From assembly GCF_020171925.1 (NCBI RefSeq), contig NZ_JAIVAR010000001.1, forward strand, positions 1-64,000: a DNA stretch of 64,000 nucleotides, given 5' to 3'. The stretch comes from Rossellomorea aquimaris. GTDB lineage: Bacteria; Bacillota; Bacilli; Bacillales; Bacillaceae_B. Positions 1 through 9,581 of this stretch are shown here, in pieces (the first letter of the stretch is position 1; each line of letters starts with the position of its first letter). The notes below the pieces were generated by a model. The model did not search any database and was not told the DNA's origin. It saw only the letters and a program-made list of their open reading frames with translations. The position numbers and the translations under genes are program-made.

Positions 1-65
1 CCTAGATTTCCAGATAAATACTCGATGACAAGTTTCATTTTAAATTCATCACTATATTTAGCCAA
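1..65 (-). CDS. IS3-family transposase OrfA, N-terminal fragment cut by window edge
   Basis: Reading leftward from a TTG at 65 the frame gives LAKYSDEFKMKLVIEYLSG and then leaves the window. This resembles the helix-turn-helix start of OrfA from IS3-family (IS150-like) elements, which binds the element ends; a catalytic OrfB would lie beyond the edge. A GGGGGTG ribosome binding site lies about 5 bases before the TTG but is buried in the 3' arm of the hairpin at 73-110. Only 21 codons are visible, so it cannot be said whether the element is intact. Family assignment is fairly confident, subgroup is not. Confidence 0.65.
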   Translation of the reverse strand, partial: MAKYSDEFKMKLVIEYLSGNL

Positions 66-110
66 AAAAACACCCCCGAAAGTTAGTTTTTTCACTCTAA
101 CTTTCGGGGG
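64..110 (-). terminator. Hairpin at the IS end, terminator-like for def
   Basis: Bases 73-86 and 97-110 form a perfect 14-bp stem with a 10-base loop. On the minus strand it is followed by TGTTTTTTT, so it looks like a rho-independent terminator for leftward transcription from def. The same 3' arm contains the SD of the transposase frame. Confidence 0.7.
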
Positions 111-143
111 TCGGTACCACTGGATGCGGTTTTTCTGTTATTA

Positions 144-698
144 TCATCGCTCGATGGCTAAAGCACCTGGGATCGGTTCAAACGGGTTTTCATGATTGAT
201 ATGGTCATAAAACATGATGCCGTTTAAATGATCGATTTCATGCTGGAAAACGATAGCAGGCAGCCCTCTTAACCTAAGCTTCACTTCTTCACCCTCTACA
301 TTCCACCCTTTAACCGTCACTCTTGCATAACGGGGGACGAAGCCCGGGACTTGGCGATCGACCGATAAACATCCTTCGCCCGATGTCAAATATGCCTTTT
401 CAACGGAGTGACTGACAATCTTCGGATTGAACAAAGCATGGCTGTATAGAGTGCCCTTCTCATCAATGACATTCACGGCCAGCATCTTCTTGGATACATT
501 GATCTGCGGAGCCGCCAGGCCGATACCGGGTCTGAGGCCGTACTTGCTTGCCATCTCAGGGTCCTGGCTGTTCACTACGTACTCAAGAAGACTCCTTAGC
601 GTCTCTTGATCCTCTGCAGTTGGAGGCAGAGTAACTTCTTCAGCCACTTTGCGAAGGGTCGGGTGGCCCTCACGGATGATATCTTTCATCGTAATCAT
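144..698 (-). CDS. def: Peptide deformylase
   Basis: Removes the N-formyl group from nascent proteins in the cytoplasm using a bound divalent metal. All three family motifs are present: [13 protein letters not shown] (metal-ligand Cys) and QHEIDHLNG (two metal-ligand His and the catalytic Glu). At 184 aa it matches the long Gram-positive form (B. subtilis DefB/YkrB). The ATG at 698 is preceded by AAGGAGG at good spacing; a second ATG three codons in is less well placed. It is divergent from ykyA, as in B. subtilis. An IS element starts just beyond its stop codon. Confidence 0.96.
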   Translation of the reverse strand: MITMKDIIREGHPTLRKVAEEVTLPPTAEDQETLRSLLEYVVNSQDPEMASKYGLRPGIGLAAPQINVSKKMLAVNVIDEKGTLYSHALFNPKIVSHSVEKAYLTSGEGCLSVDRQVPGFVPRYARVTVKGWNVEGEEVKLRLRGLPAIVFQHEIDHLNGIMFYDHINHENPFEPIPGALAIER

Positions 699-916
699 GT
701 ATGTTCCTCCTTACAACAAACAGTGTTCTTATTATGAATGTATACTTCAAACGTTCATAAGATATATCAATATGTACAGAATTAGTCTAGCATTATATCG
801 TTAAAAAGTTAATAGAACGGCTTTCGATTTCAGTAATACTTTGCCCGTCCCCATCATAGGTATGGTAATAGGAGAATAGTCCAATCGACAAAATTTTCCA
901 CAGTTGTAAATCCCTA

Positions 917-945
917 TTGTCAAAAGTTGTAGTCAAAGATATAGT
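917..945 (+). promoter_or_regulatory. Sigma-A promoter of ykyA
   Basis: TTGTCA (917-922), a 17-base spacer and TATAGT (940-945) lie 34 bases before the GTG start of ykyA. Called from consensus match only. Confidence 0.6.
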
Positions 946-978
946 AGAAGATGGTATATCATTAAGGGGGATCTGGTT

Positions 979-1638
979 GTGTCGAATTTTCGTTTTACCT
1001 TTATTTTAAGTATAGTGATGTTCGTTCTTATGGGTTGTGTGGGAGGAGCTTCTCCTGAAGAAAATATCCATAATGTGCTCGAAGAAACCGTTGCCAAGGA
1101 AGCGGACTATGTAGAGGTACAGAAACCTCTTCAGGATTTAGAAGAAAAAGAAAAAGAACTTTATAATGAGATCATGAATCTTGGTATGAAAGAATTCGAT
1201 AAAATAGTAAAACTTTCAGACGACGCTCTAGAAAATATTTCTGAACGTGAGGAATATATCAAGAAAGAGCGGGAAGCGATGAAAGAAGCAAAAGCTCAAT
1301 TTTCCAGTCTTGATGATTACATAGGGAAATTAGATGATGCAAAGTTGAAGAGTGAAGCAGAAAAGCTGGATGCAACGATGAAAGATCGTTATCAGCTTCA
1401 TGAGAAATTGACCGACTCATACCTTAAGTCACTTACAATGGATAAAGAATTGTATGAGCTCTTCAAGAAGAAGGAATTGACGATGGAAGAATTGGAAAAA
1501 CAAATTTCTTCAATTAATGAAGCATATGATCAAACCATCAAACTGAATGGTGATTATAATACAAAGACGGATGAATTCAACAAGCTAAAACAAAGCTTCT
1601 ACAAGACAGCGGGCATCGATGTTGAAGAGAAGAGCTGA
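979..1638 (+). CDS. ykyA: YkyA-family cell-wall-associated lipoprotein
   Basis: A type II signal peptide ends in the lipobox LMGC (Cys at about residue 20), so the mature protein should be lipid-anchored on the outer face of the membrane. The rest is almost entirely charged helix and coiled coil rich in Lys and Glu, as in the YkyA family; the biochemical role is not established. The start is GTG at 979 with AAGGGGG eight bases upstream. It lies between def and pdhA as in B. subtilis, has its own promoter and terminator, and is probably monocistronic. Confidence 0.85.
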   Translation: MSNFRFTFILSIVMFVLMGCVGGASPEENIHNVLEETVAKEADYVEVQKPLQDLEEKEKELYNEIMNLGMKEFDKIVKLSDDALENISEREEYIKKEREAMKEAKAQFSSLDDYIGKLDDAKLKSEAEKLDATMKDRYQLHEKLTDSYLKSLTMDKELYELFKKKELTMEELEKQISSINEAYDQTIKLNGDYNTKTDEFNKLKQSFYKTAGIDVEEKS

Positions 1639-1644
1639 AAAATA

Positions 1645-1697
1645 GAAGGCACAAAAAAACCAGGGATATCTTCCCTGGTTTTTTTGTGCCTTCTTTT
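1645..1697 (+). terminator. Terminator of ykyA
   Basis: A long perfect hairpin (GAAGGCACAAAAAAACC arm and its complement, ending at 1693) just after the ykyA stop codon, with T-rich sequence in the 3' arm and after it. Confidence 0.85.
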
Positions 1698-3249
<1,552 letters not shown>

Positions 3250-3252
3250 GCC

Positions 3253-4230
3253 ATGGCGCAAATGACAATGATTCAAGCGATCACTGATGCACTGCGCACA
3301 GAACTGCGTAACAACGAAGACGTTTTAGTTTTTGGTGAAGACGTAGGTCTTAACGGTGGTGTATTCCGTGCGACGGAAGGACTTCAAAAAGAATTCGGTG
3401 AAGACCGTGTATTTGACACACCACTTGCAGAATCAGGAATCGGTGGTTTAGCTATCGGATTGGCACTGGAAGGTTTCCGCCCAGTACCTGAAATTCAATT
3501 CTTTGGATTCGTATATGAAGTAATGGATTCAATCTCTGGACAAATGGCACGTATGCGTTACCGTTCCGGCGGTTCTTATACTGCTCCGATCACAGTGCGT
3601 TCACCATTTGGTGGTGGGGTACATACTCCTGAACTTCATGCTGATAGTTTAGAGGGTCTTATGGCGCAGCAACCTGGAGTGAAGGTTGTCATTCCATCTA
3701 CTCCATACGATGCTAAAGGTCTATTGATTTCATCCATCCGTGATAATGACCCAGTCATCTTCCTTGAGCATATGAAGTTATACCGTTCATTCCGTCAAGA
3801 GGTTCCTGAAGAGGAATACACGATTGAGCTTGGTAAAGCTGAAGTGAAGCGTGAAGGAACAGACTTATCCATCATCACTTACGGTGCAATGGTCCATGAG
3901 TCGATCAAAGCAGCGGAAGAGCTTGAAAAAGAAGGATACTCAGTAGAAGTTGTCGACCTTCGTACGGTTAGCCCACTTGATATTGACACAATCATGGCGT
4001 CAGTTGAAAAGACAAACCGCGCAATCGTCGTTCAAGAAGCTCAAAAGCAAGCGGGAATTGCAGCGAACGTAGTTGCTGAAATCAATGACCGCGCAATCCT
4101 TAGCCTGGATGCACCTGTCCTGCGTGTAACAGCTCCTGATACAGTGTATTCATTCTCTCAAGCAGAGCCAATCTGGCTTCCAAACCATAAAGACGTTCTT
4201 GAGACGGCTAAGAAAGTCCTTGAATTCTAA
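3253..4230 (+). CDS. pdhB: Pyruvate dehydrogenase E1 beta subunit
   Basis: 325-aa partner of PdhA and usual length for the family. It carries the transketolase pyrimidine-binding domain (FGEDVG, PLAES near the N-terminus) and the C-terminal transketolase domain (about residues 200-320) that completes the TPP site at the subunit interface. AAGGAG inside the end of pdhA serves as ribosome binding site. It is cotranscribed with pdhA. A hairpin in the 171-base gap to pdhC could lower read-through. Confidence 0.97.
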   Translation: MAQMTMIQAITDALRTELRNNEDVLVFGEDVGLNGGVFRATEGLQKEFGEDRVFDTPLAESGIGGLAIGLALEGFRPVPEIQFFGFVYEVMDSISGQMARMRYRSGGSYTAPITVRSPFGGGVHTPELHADSLEGLMAQQPGVKVVIPSTPYDAKGLLISSIRDNDPVIFLEHMKLYRSFRQEVPEEEYTIELGKAEVKREGTDLSIITYGAMVHESIKAAEELEKEGYSVEVVDLRTVSPLDIDTIMASVEKTNRAIVVQEAQKQAGIAANVVAEINDRAILSLDAPVLRVTAPDTVYSFSQAEPIWLPNHKDVLETAKKVLEF

Positions 4231-4288
4231 GCGGAACAAGGGATATACAGTCTTTGATTAACAGAGACTTGCACAATCTTTCACAATG

Positions 4289-4330
4289 AAGGGAAAGAAG
4301 GGAACCATCCCTTCTCTTTTCCCTTTTATA
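4289..4330 (+). terminator. Intercistronic hairpin between pdhB and pdhC
   Basis: AAGGGAAAGAAGGGA pairs with TCCCTTCTCTTTTCCCTTT (one or two bulges) and is followed by a short T run. It may be a partial terminator or an mRNA processing and stability element setting the E1:E2 ratio. Confidence 0.5.
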
Positions 4331-4401
4331 AAAAGACAGAGAAAAATAGATAAAATAAAAACACTCATCTATATCATTATTCAATACAGGAGGTAGAATC
4401 C

Positions 4402-5724
4402 ATGTCTTTCGAATTCAAATTACCGGACATCGGTGAAGGTATTCATGAAGGTGAAATCGTAAAATGGTTTGTCAAGCCTGGCGATAAAGTAGAAGAAGAC
4501 GATGTACTATGTGAAGTCCAAAATGATAAAGCAGTAGTTGAAATTCCATCTCCAGTAGCAGGAACAGTTGAAGAACTTCTTGTTGATGAAGGAACTGTTG
4601 CTGTCGTAGGTGATACATTGATCAAGTTCGATGCACCTGGATACGAGGACCTTCAATTCAAGGGCGATGAAGGCGATAAGAAAGAAGCTGCCAAAGCCGA
4701 AGAAAAAACAGAAGAGCAAGTTCAAGCTACGGCTGAACAAGGTCAGGATGTAAACAAGGATGCTTCAGAACAAGCCGTTGATCCTAACAAACGTGTAATC
4801 GCTATGCCGTCCGTTCGTAAATATGCGAGGGAAAATGGCGTGGAAATCCGTCAAGTATCAGGTTCAGGTAAAAATGGCCGTGTGTTGAAAGAGGACATCG
4901 ATGCATTCCTAAGCGGTGGAACAGCTAAAGCTGAGGCACCTGCAGCAGAAGGTAAGACAGAAGAACAAGCACCTGCTAAGGAAGAAACAAAAGCAGCTGC
5001 ACCAAAACTTCCAGAGGGTGAATTCCCTGAAACACGCGAGAAGATGAGCGGTATGCGTAAAGCGATTGCGAAAGCAATGGTGAACTCTAAACATACAGCT
5101 CCTCACGTTACATTAATGGACGAAGTAGATGTAACGAAGCTATGGGCACACCGTAAGAAGTTCAAGGAAGTTGCAGCGGAGAAAGGCATCAAGCTTACAT
5201 TCTTGCCTTATATCGTAAAAGCCTTGACAAGTGCTCTTCGTGAGTACCCTGCTCTTAATACATCCATTGATGATGCAACGAGCGAAATCGTTCAGAAGCA
5301 TTACTATAATATCGGTATCGCAGCAGATACAGATAAAGGCTTACTTGTACCAGTCGTTAAGAATGCAGACCGTAAATCAATGTTCTCAATCTCAAATGAG
5401 ATCAATGAACTTGCAGGTAAAGCGCGTGACGGTAAACTTTCCGGTGATGAAATGAAAGGTGCTTCTTGCACAATCACAAACATTGGTTCCGCAGGCGGAC
5501 AATGGTTCACTCCGGTTATCAATCACCCTGAGGTTGCAATCCTTGGAGTTGGCCGTATCGCAGAAAAACCTGTAGTTAAAAATGGTGAAATTGTAGCGGC
5601 ACCTGTGTTAGCATTATCATTGAGCTTCGATCACCGTATGATTGATGGAGCTACTGCTCAACATGCACTTAACCATATGAAGCGTTTGTTGAACGATCCA
5701 GAATTATTATTAATGGAGGCGTAA
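4402..5724 (+). CDS. pdhC: Pyruvate dehydrogenase E2, dihydrolipoamide acetyltransferase
   Basis: Core of the complex; carries the swinging lipoyl arm and transfers acetyl to CoA. Domains in order: one lipoyl domain (1-80) with lipoylated Lys43 in NDKAVVEIP; an Ala/Glu/Lys-rich linker; the E1/E3-binding domain (about 130-170); a second Ala/Pro-rich linker; and the catalytic domain (about 205-440) with SFDHRMIDG, where His and Asp are catalytic. The ATG has AGGAGG at good spacing. pdhD starts 4 bases after the stop codon. Confidence 0.97.
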   Translation: MSFEFKLPDIGEGIHEGEIVKWFVKPGDKVEEDDVLCEVQNDKAVVEIPSPVAGTVEELLVDEGTVAVVGDTLIKFDAPGYEDLQFKGDEGDKKEAAKAEEKTEEQVQATAEQGQDVNKDASEQAVDPNKRVIAMPSVRKYARENGVEIRQVSGSGKNGRVLKEDIDAFLSGGTAKAEAPAAEGKTEEQAPAKEETKAAAPKLPEGEFPETREKMSGMRKAIAKAMVNSKHTAPHVTLMDEVDVTKLWAHRKKFKEVAAEKGIKLTFLPYIVKALTSALREYPALNTSIDDATSEIVQKHYYNIGIAADTDKGLLVPVVKNADRKSMFSISNEINELAGKARDGKLSGDEMKGASCTITNIGSAGGQWFTPVINHPEVAILGVGRIAEKPVVKNGEIVAAPVLALSLSFDHRMIDGATAQHALNHMKRLLNDPELLLMEA

Positions 5725-5728
5725 TGCG

Positions 5729-7138
5729 ATGGTAGTAGGAGATTTCCCAATTGAAACAGATACTATAGTAGTCGGTGCAGGTCCTGGTGGATATGTAGCT
5801 GCGATCCGTGCAGCTCAGCTTGGACAAAAAGTAACAATCATCGAAAAAGAAAATCTTGGTGGGGTTTGCCTGAACGTTGGATGTATCCCTTCCAAAGCTC
5901 TTATCACGGCTGGACACCGCTTCCACCAAGCTCAACACTCAGATGACATGGGTATCGTAGCTGAAAATGTAAAAGTGAACTTCGATAAGGTTCAAGAGTG
6001 GAAAGCTGGAGTAGTCAAGAAATTAACTGGTGGAGTTGAAGGTCTCCTTAAAGGAAATAAAGCAGAAATCGTTCGCGGTGAAGCTTACCTTGTAGACCAA
6101 AACACGCTACGCGTAATGGATGATAATTCAGCGCAAACATATAAGTTCAAGAACTTGATCCTTGCAACTGGATCTCGTCCGATTGAAATCCCAAGCTTCA
6201 AGTTCTCAAAACGCGTTCTTGATTCAACTGGTGCATTGGCGCTTGAAGAGATCCCAGGAAAGCTTGTTGTCATCGGCGGAGGCTACATCGGTACAGAACT
6301 TGGTACTGCATACGCTAACTTAGGCTCTGAAGTAACCATCCTTGAGGGTGCTGACGATATCCTAAGTGGATTCGAAAAGCAAATGACAGCAGTCGTGAAA
6401 AAGGGACTAAAACAAAAAGGTGTCGATGTCGTAACAAAAGCAATGGCTAAAGGCGTTGACGAAAGCGACAGCGGAGTCGTTGTCAAGTATGAGGTAAATG
6501 GTGAAGAGAAATCTGTGGAAGCAGATTATGTCCTAGTGACAGTCGGCCGCCGTCCTAATACAGATGAAATTGGTCTTGAAGAAGTTGGAGTTGAAATGAC
6601 AGATCGCGGATTGATCAAAATCGATAAGCAATGTCGTACAAACATCTCTAACATCTTTGCGATCGGTGATATCGTTGAAGGTCCTCCACTTGCGCATAAA
6701 GCTTCTTACGAAGGTAAGATTGCAGCAGAGGTCATCGCTGGTGAACCGGCTGAAATCGATTATCTTGGAATTCCTGCAGTCTGCTTCACGGATCCAGAAC
6801 TTGCAACAGTTGGTTACTCCGAAGCAGAAGCAAAAGAAGAAGGAATTGAAGTTGCAGCAGCTAAATTCCCATTTGCAGCAAATGGGCGTGCATTGGCGCT
6901 TAACGCAACTGAAGGCTTCTTGAAGCTTGTCACTCGTAAAGAGGATGGATTAGTGATTGGTGCTCAAATCGTTGGTTCAGGAGCATCTGATATGATCGCT
7001 GAACTTGGTCTTGCAATCGAATCAGGCATGACTGCTGAAGATATTGCAATGACAATCCACGCTCATCCAACTCTTGGTGAGATTTCGATGGAAGCTGCCG
7101 AAGTTGCAATCGGAAGCCCAATCCATATCGTTAAGTAA
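5729..7138 (+). CDS. pdhD: Dihydrolipoamide dehydrogenase (E3)
   Basis: Flavoprotein that reoxidises dihydrolipoamide and reduces NAD. FAD-binding [10 protein letters not shown] is near the N-terminus, the redox disulfide is in [15 protein letters not shown], the NAD-binding [10 protein letters not shown] is central, and HAHPTLGE near the C-terminus carries the catalytic His-Glu pair. Length 469 aa is normal. GGAGG in the end of pdhC precedes the ATG. Last gene of the pdh operon. Confidence 0.97.
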   Translation: MVVGDFPIETDTIVVGAGPGGYVAAIRAAQLGQKVTIIEKENLGGVCLNVGCIPSKALITAGHRFHQAQHSDDMGIVAENVKVNFDKVQEWKAGVVKKLTGGVEGLLKGNKAEIVRGEAYLVDQNTLRVMDDNSAQTYKFKNLILATGSRPIEIPSFKFSKRVLDSTGALALEEIPGKLVVIGGGYIGTELGTAYANLGSEVTILEGADDILSGFEKQMTAVVKKGLKQKGVDVVTKAMAKGVDESDSGVVVKYEVNGEEKSVEADYVLVTVGRRPNTDEIGLEEVGVEMTDRGLIKIDKQCRTNISNIFAIGDIVEGPPLAHKASYEGKIAAEVIAGEPAEIDYLGIPAVCFTDPELATVGYSEAEAKEEGIEVAAAKFPFAANGRALALNATEGFLKLVTRKEDGLVIGAQIVGSGASDMIAELGLAIESGMTAEDIAMTIHAHPTLGEISMEAAEVAIGSPIHIVK

Positions 7139-7154
7139 GAAAAATGAAATGAAA

Positions 7155-7188
7155 AGATGATCCTTCCATTGAAGGATCATCTTTTTTT
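7155..7188 (+). terminator. Terminator of the pdh operon
   Basis: Perfect 12-bp stem AGATGATCCTTC/GAAGGATCATCT with a 4-base loop and a T7 tail. Confidence 0.9.
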
Positions 7189-7277
7189 GTTATGCGACAT
7201 CTAAGCTGCATTCCACGGGAAGGTAATCTATATCGTGCGGGAAAGTAAAACCCTGTTAATGCAATACAATCAAAAAA

Positions 7278-7661
7278 TCACCATTGCTTGATGGCTTTTG
7301 AGACCGATTTAATGATCTGTTCTTTCTGGGCTTTTCCTGATATTTTTGTGACAATTCGATTGTTATCAACGACAATGATGGCAGGGTATACGGGAGACTG
7401 GATATTGGGGTTGGAGTGATCGGACTTTTGATTGACTACTTCAAGGTGTTTAAGGTCTTCTGGATACTTGCTCTTAAGTTCGATAATGGCATCATAGTAT
7501 TCAACTTCTTCAGAAATTTTCCGATCATCCGTAAAAAATATGACTTGTCTATTGATGAATCTATCCTCGGCCAACACTACCTTATCTGCAGCTAGATCAT
7601 TACATGAAGTAAGTAGTAACGCTGTTGATGCTAACATAATCAAGGTAAGTAAATGTTTCAT
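7278..7661 (-). CDS. slp: Small lipoprotein, Slp-like
   Basis: 127 aa with a lipoprotein signal ending in LLTSC (Cys about residue 20), so it is predicted to be anchored outside the membrane. Size and location next to pdhD match the small peptidoglycan-associated lipoprotein of B. subtilis. The mature part alternates strand and helix (VIFFTDDRK, YPAIIVVDNNRIV), which faintly suggests a thioredoxin-like fold without a CxxC; that is inference. It is transcribed toward pdhD. The symbol rests on synteny and size. Confidence 0.65.
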   Translation of the reverse strand: MKHLLTLIMLASTALLLTSCNDLAADKVVLAEDRFINRQVIFFTDDRKISEEVEYYDAIIELKSKYPEDLKHLEVVNQKSDHSNPNIQSPVYPAIIVVDNNRIVTKISGKAQKEQIIKSVSKAIKQW

Positions 7662-7890
7662 ACATCATCCTCTTTTCTTAGCGAAGACCATTAACGTTAA
7701 GAGAGTTTTCTGCGTACAAAGACCTATTCGTTGGTCACATTTTATCATATGAGAAAAAGTAAAAGGGGTAAGTCATTAAAATGTTACAGAAATGAAAAGA
7801 CATCAATAATGAAAGTAATATGCAAAGAATATACTATGTTAATACAATCGTTCTAGCTGAACACTAGACTGTCGTAAAAGGGTGTTAACA

Positions 7891-8139
7891 ATGAAATTCT
7901 ATGTTGCGTTCCTGATTCAGATGATACTATGGAGTATTTTTTATATTGCAGAATGGGTATCGTATAAAGATCATGTGGAATACAAATGGATCATGTTCGT
8001 CCTATTCTTTTATCTGGCTTTCATTGCAGCAAAAAAAATCGTTCAGACACGAAGGCTTACTGTATTCGTGACATCATTCAGCCTTTCCTTTTTCTTGGCA
8101 TGCAAAGTCCTATTCGAAAACCTGATGGGAAAATTTTAA
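7891..8139 (+). CDS. Small integral membrane protein of unknown function
   Basis: An 82-aa protein that is almost all hydrophobic, with three likely membrane segments (about residues 3-22, 33-50 and 58-76) joined by short basic loops. The ATG at 7891 is preferred to the in-frame GTG at 7882 because AAAGGGTG precedes it at normal spacing. I do not recognise the family. A weak sequence relation to its neighbours cannot be claimed. Confidence 0.6.
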   Translation: MKFYVAFLIQMILWSIFYIAEWVSYKDHVEYKWIMFVLFFYLAFIAAKKIVQTRRLTVFVTSFSLSFFLACKVLFENLMGKF

Positions 8140-8208
8140 TTCATACCCAGATATCCCTTATAATATGTTAAAATATTCAAAGTAACTGACATATGAAGGG
8201 TGAGTAGG

Positions 8209-9039
8209 ATGAAAAAGGTTGTAGCGTCGGGGTTGACTTTCTTATTATTGACAGCGTGTGCAAATGAACCTGCTCCAGTCTCAAAACAACCTGTTCAAAA
8301 GAAGGATATACAGGAGACAGCGGATCGCACAGAAGATAACCAACCGGAAAAAGATAGCGTTGAGGAAGTAAAAGACGAATCCGTTACAGGGCAGGATGGT
8401 AAGGTCGAACCTCAATATAAGATCAATGAAAATAATTGGAGTATAGAACCCATCGCAGGGGGAAATGCGGAAGTGGTGTTGTTGACGATCGATGATGCGC
8501 CAGATTGCCATGCCTTAAAAATGGCTCAAGATCTCAAGGCGTTGAATGCCCCGGCAATCTTTTTCGTGAATGGGCATTTCCTGGATACACCCGAAGAAAA
8601 GGAAACACTTAAAAAAATATACGATATGGGGTTCGTCATAGGAAACCATACGTATAGTCATAGCTCCTTGAAAGACTTGACAAATGAAAAACAAAAAGAA
8701 GAAATCGTTTCAGTCAGTGACATGGTTGAATCGATTACTGGTGAGCGTCCAAAGTTCTTTAGGGCACCATTCGGCCAGAATACCGATTTCAGCAGGCAGG
8801 TTGCAGCAGAGGAACAGATGGCGCTTATGAATTGGACGTACGGGTACGATTGGGGAAAACAGTATCAAACAAAAGATGCAATCACTGATATCATGGTCAA
8901 CAGCCCCTTTCTGAATAAAGGTGCAAACCTTCTAATGCACGACAGGACATGGACAAGCGAAGCCTTACCCGACATCGTGAAAGGACTAAGGGAGAAAGGC
9001 TACGAAATTCTTGATCCACATAAAATCCAAACACCATAA
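8209..9039 (+). CDS. Lipid-anchored polysaccharide deacetylase (NodB/CE4 family)
   Basis: Predicted metal-dependent deacetylase of N-acetylated cell-wall sugars acting outside the membrane. The signal ends in the lipobox LLTAC; an acidic Lys/Glu/Gln linker (to about residue 75) precedes the NodB domain. Family motifs are visible: TIDDAP (normally TFDDGP, catalytic and metal Asp), NHTYSHSSL (metal His pair), RAPFG, WTYGYDWG and LLMHDRTW. The TIDDAP variant keeps both Asp. The ATG at 8209 with AAGGGTG upstream is favoured over a GTG at 8200. Exact substrate is not determinable. Confidence 0.85.
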   Translation: MKKVVASGLTFLLLTACANEPAPVSKQPVQKKDIQETADRTEDNQPEKDSVEEVKDESVTGQDGKVEPQYKINENNWSIEPIAGGNAEVVLLTIDDAPDCHALKMAQDLKALNAPAIFFVNGHFLDTPEEKETLKKIYDMGFVIGNHTYSHSSLKDLTNEKQKEEIVSVSDMVESITGERPKFFRAPFGQNTDFSRQVAAEEQMALMNWTYGYDWGKQYQTKDAITDIMVNSPFLNKGANLLMHDRTWTSEALPDIVKGLREKGYEILDPHKIQTP

Positions 9040-9045
9040 CTTCTT

Positions 9046-9077
9046 AAACCTGAATGATCTTCGTTCAGGTTTTTTTG
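9046..9077 (+). terminator. Terminator of the deacetylase gene
   Basis: AACCTGAA ... TTCAGGTT hairpin with a T7 tail directly after the stop codon. Confidence 0.85.
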
Positions 9078-9207
9078 TTTGATTAAAAAAGGTTGTTTGG
9101 TGCTTTTGAAGAAGAGTAGCTTTAACTATGAATACAGTCGGTATGTAAACGCAATCAATCGCATATCATTTAAAAATATGACGAATTAAAAGGGAATTAT
9201 ATTTAAA

Positions 9208-9218
9208 TATGTTATACA
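9208..9218 (+). promoter_or_regulatory. CcpN-type operator, upstream copy
   Basis: TATGTTATACA fits the CcpN consensus TRTGHYATAYW (recalled from the B. subtilis literature) at every position. It lies 32 bases upstream of a second perfect match, on the same face of the helix. Confidence 0.6.
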
Positions 9219-9226
9219 ATTTAGGC

Positions 9227-9255
9227 TTGATTTTTTAAATGTGTTATATTATTAT
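9227..9255 (+). promoter_or_regulatory. SR1 promoter with overlapping CcpN-type operator
   Basis: TTGATT (9227-9232), a 17-base spacer and TATTAT (9250-9255). TGTGTTATATT at 9240-9250 fits TRTGHYATAYW at every position and overlaps the spacer and first -10 base. In B. subtilis CcpN represses SR1, gapB and pckA on glucose; the same control is inferred here. Confidence 0.65.
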
Positions 9256-9268
9256 AAAGACAGTTAAG

Positions 9269-9282
9269 ATAAAACGCTTACA
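9269..9282 (+). promoter_or_regulatory. cre-like sequence just inside the SR1 transcript
   Basis: ATAAAACGCTTACA matches the CcpA box TGWAARCGNTWNCW at 12 of 14 positions, missing only the leading TG. Lying a few bases after the predicted start it could act as a roadblock. Weak on its own. Confidence 0.35.
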
Positions 9283-9312
9283 CAAAACATCATTAAGGGA
9301 GAGGGATAAAAG

Positions 9313-9432
9313 ATGGGGACAATTGTTTGTCAATCATGCCTAAGCACAATTGAACACTACGAAGATGAGAAGGTTTCTGTTTTATTCTCTAATTGCTGTG
9401 ATTGTAATGATGATGTAGAAATAGACGATTGA
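9313..9432 (+). CDS. ykzW: SR1P, small GapA-interacting peptide encoded in SR1
   Basis: A 39-codon ORF starting MGTIVCQSC with AGGGAGAGG upstream. It closely resembles B. subtilis SR1P in length, the MGTIVCQ start, the EDEKV segment and the clustered cysteines near the C-terminus (NCCDCND). SR1P is known to bind glyceraldehyde-3-phosphate dehydrogenase GapA and to promote its association with RNase J1. Five cysteines, two of them adjacent, are visible. The short reading frame is easily missed by gene callers. Confidence 0.85.
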   Translation: MGTIVCQSCLSTIEHYEDEKVSVLFSNCCDCNDDVEIDD

Positions 9433-9483
9433 TCAGAAGCAAAGCGGAACGGGTTTAGACGGACTAAAAGGGGTAAATAGATA

Positions 9484-9526
9484 AAAAAAGGTGAAGAAGT
9501 CATGAGATGACTTCTTCACCTTTTTT
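9484..9526. terminator. Bidirectional terminator, SR1 and speA
   Basis: Long perfect hairpin AAAGGTGAAGAAGTCAT/ATGACTTCTTCACCTTT with T-runs on both strands, between the convergent SR1 and speA transcripts. Confidence 0.9.
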
Positions 9527-9581
9527 GTTTTGAACATCACAGAGCAGTGCCTTCAGTGCAACATCGGGAGGGGGCGTATGT

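Larger units (their letters stand above)
1..119 (-). mobile_element. Left end of an IS3-family insertion sequence
   Basis: The minus strand from 119 reads TGGTACCGACCCCCGAAAG, a plausible IS3-type terminal inverted repeat beginning with TG, followed by a perfect hairpin and the OrfA start. The boundary at 119 is inferred from the TG start; the other end and any target duplication are outside the window. The element sits 25 bases beyond the stop codon of def. Confidence 0.55.
9262..9526 (+). ncRNA. sr1: Dual-function regulatory RNA SR1
   Basis: The predicted transcript starts about 7 bases after the -10 and ends at a strong hairpin (9484-9526), about 265 nt, somewhat longer than the B. subtilis RNA. 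Identity rests on the encoded 39-aa SR1P peptide, the position beside speA and the CcpN-type operators. In B. subtilis SR1 base-pairs with ahrC mRNA and also encodes a GapA-binding peptide; the ahrC pairing could not be checked here. Confidence 0.75.
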
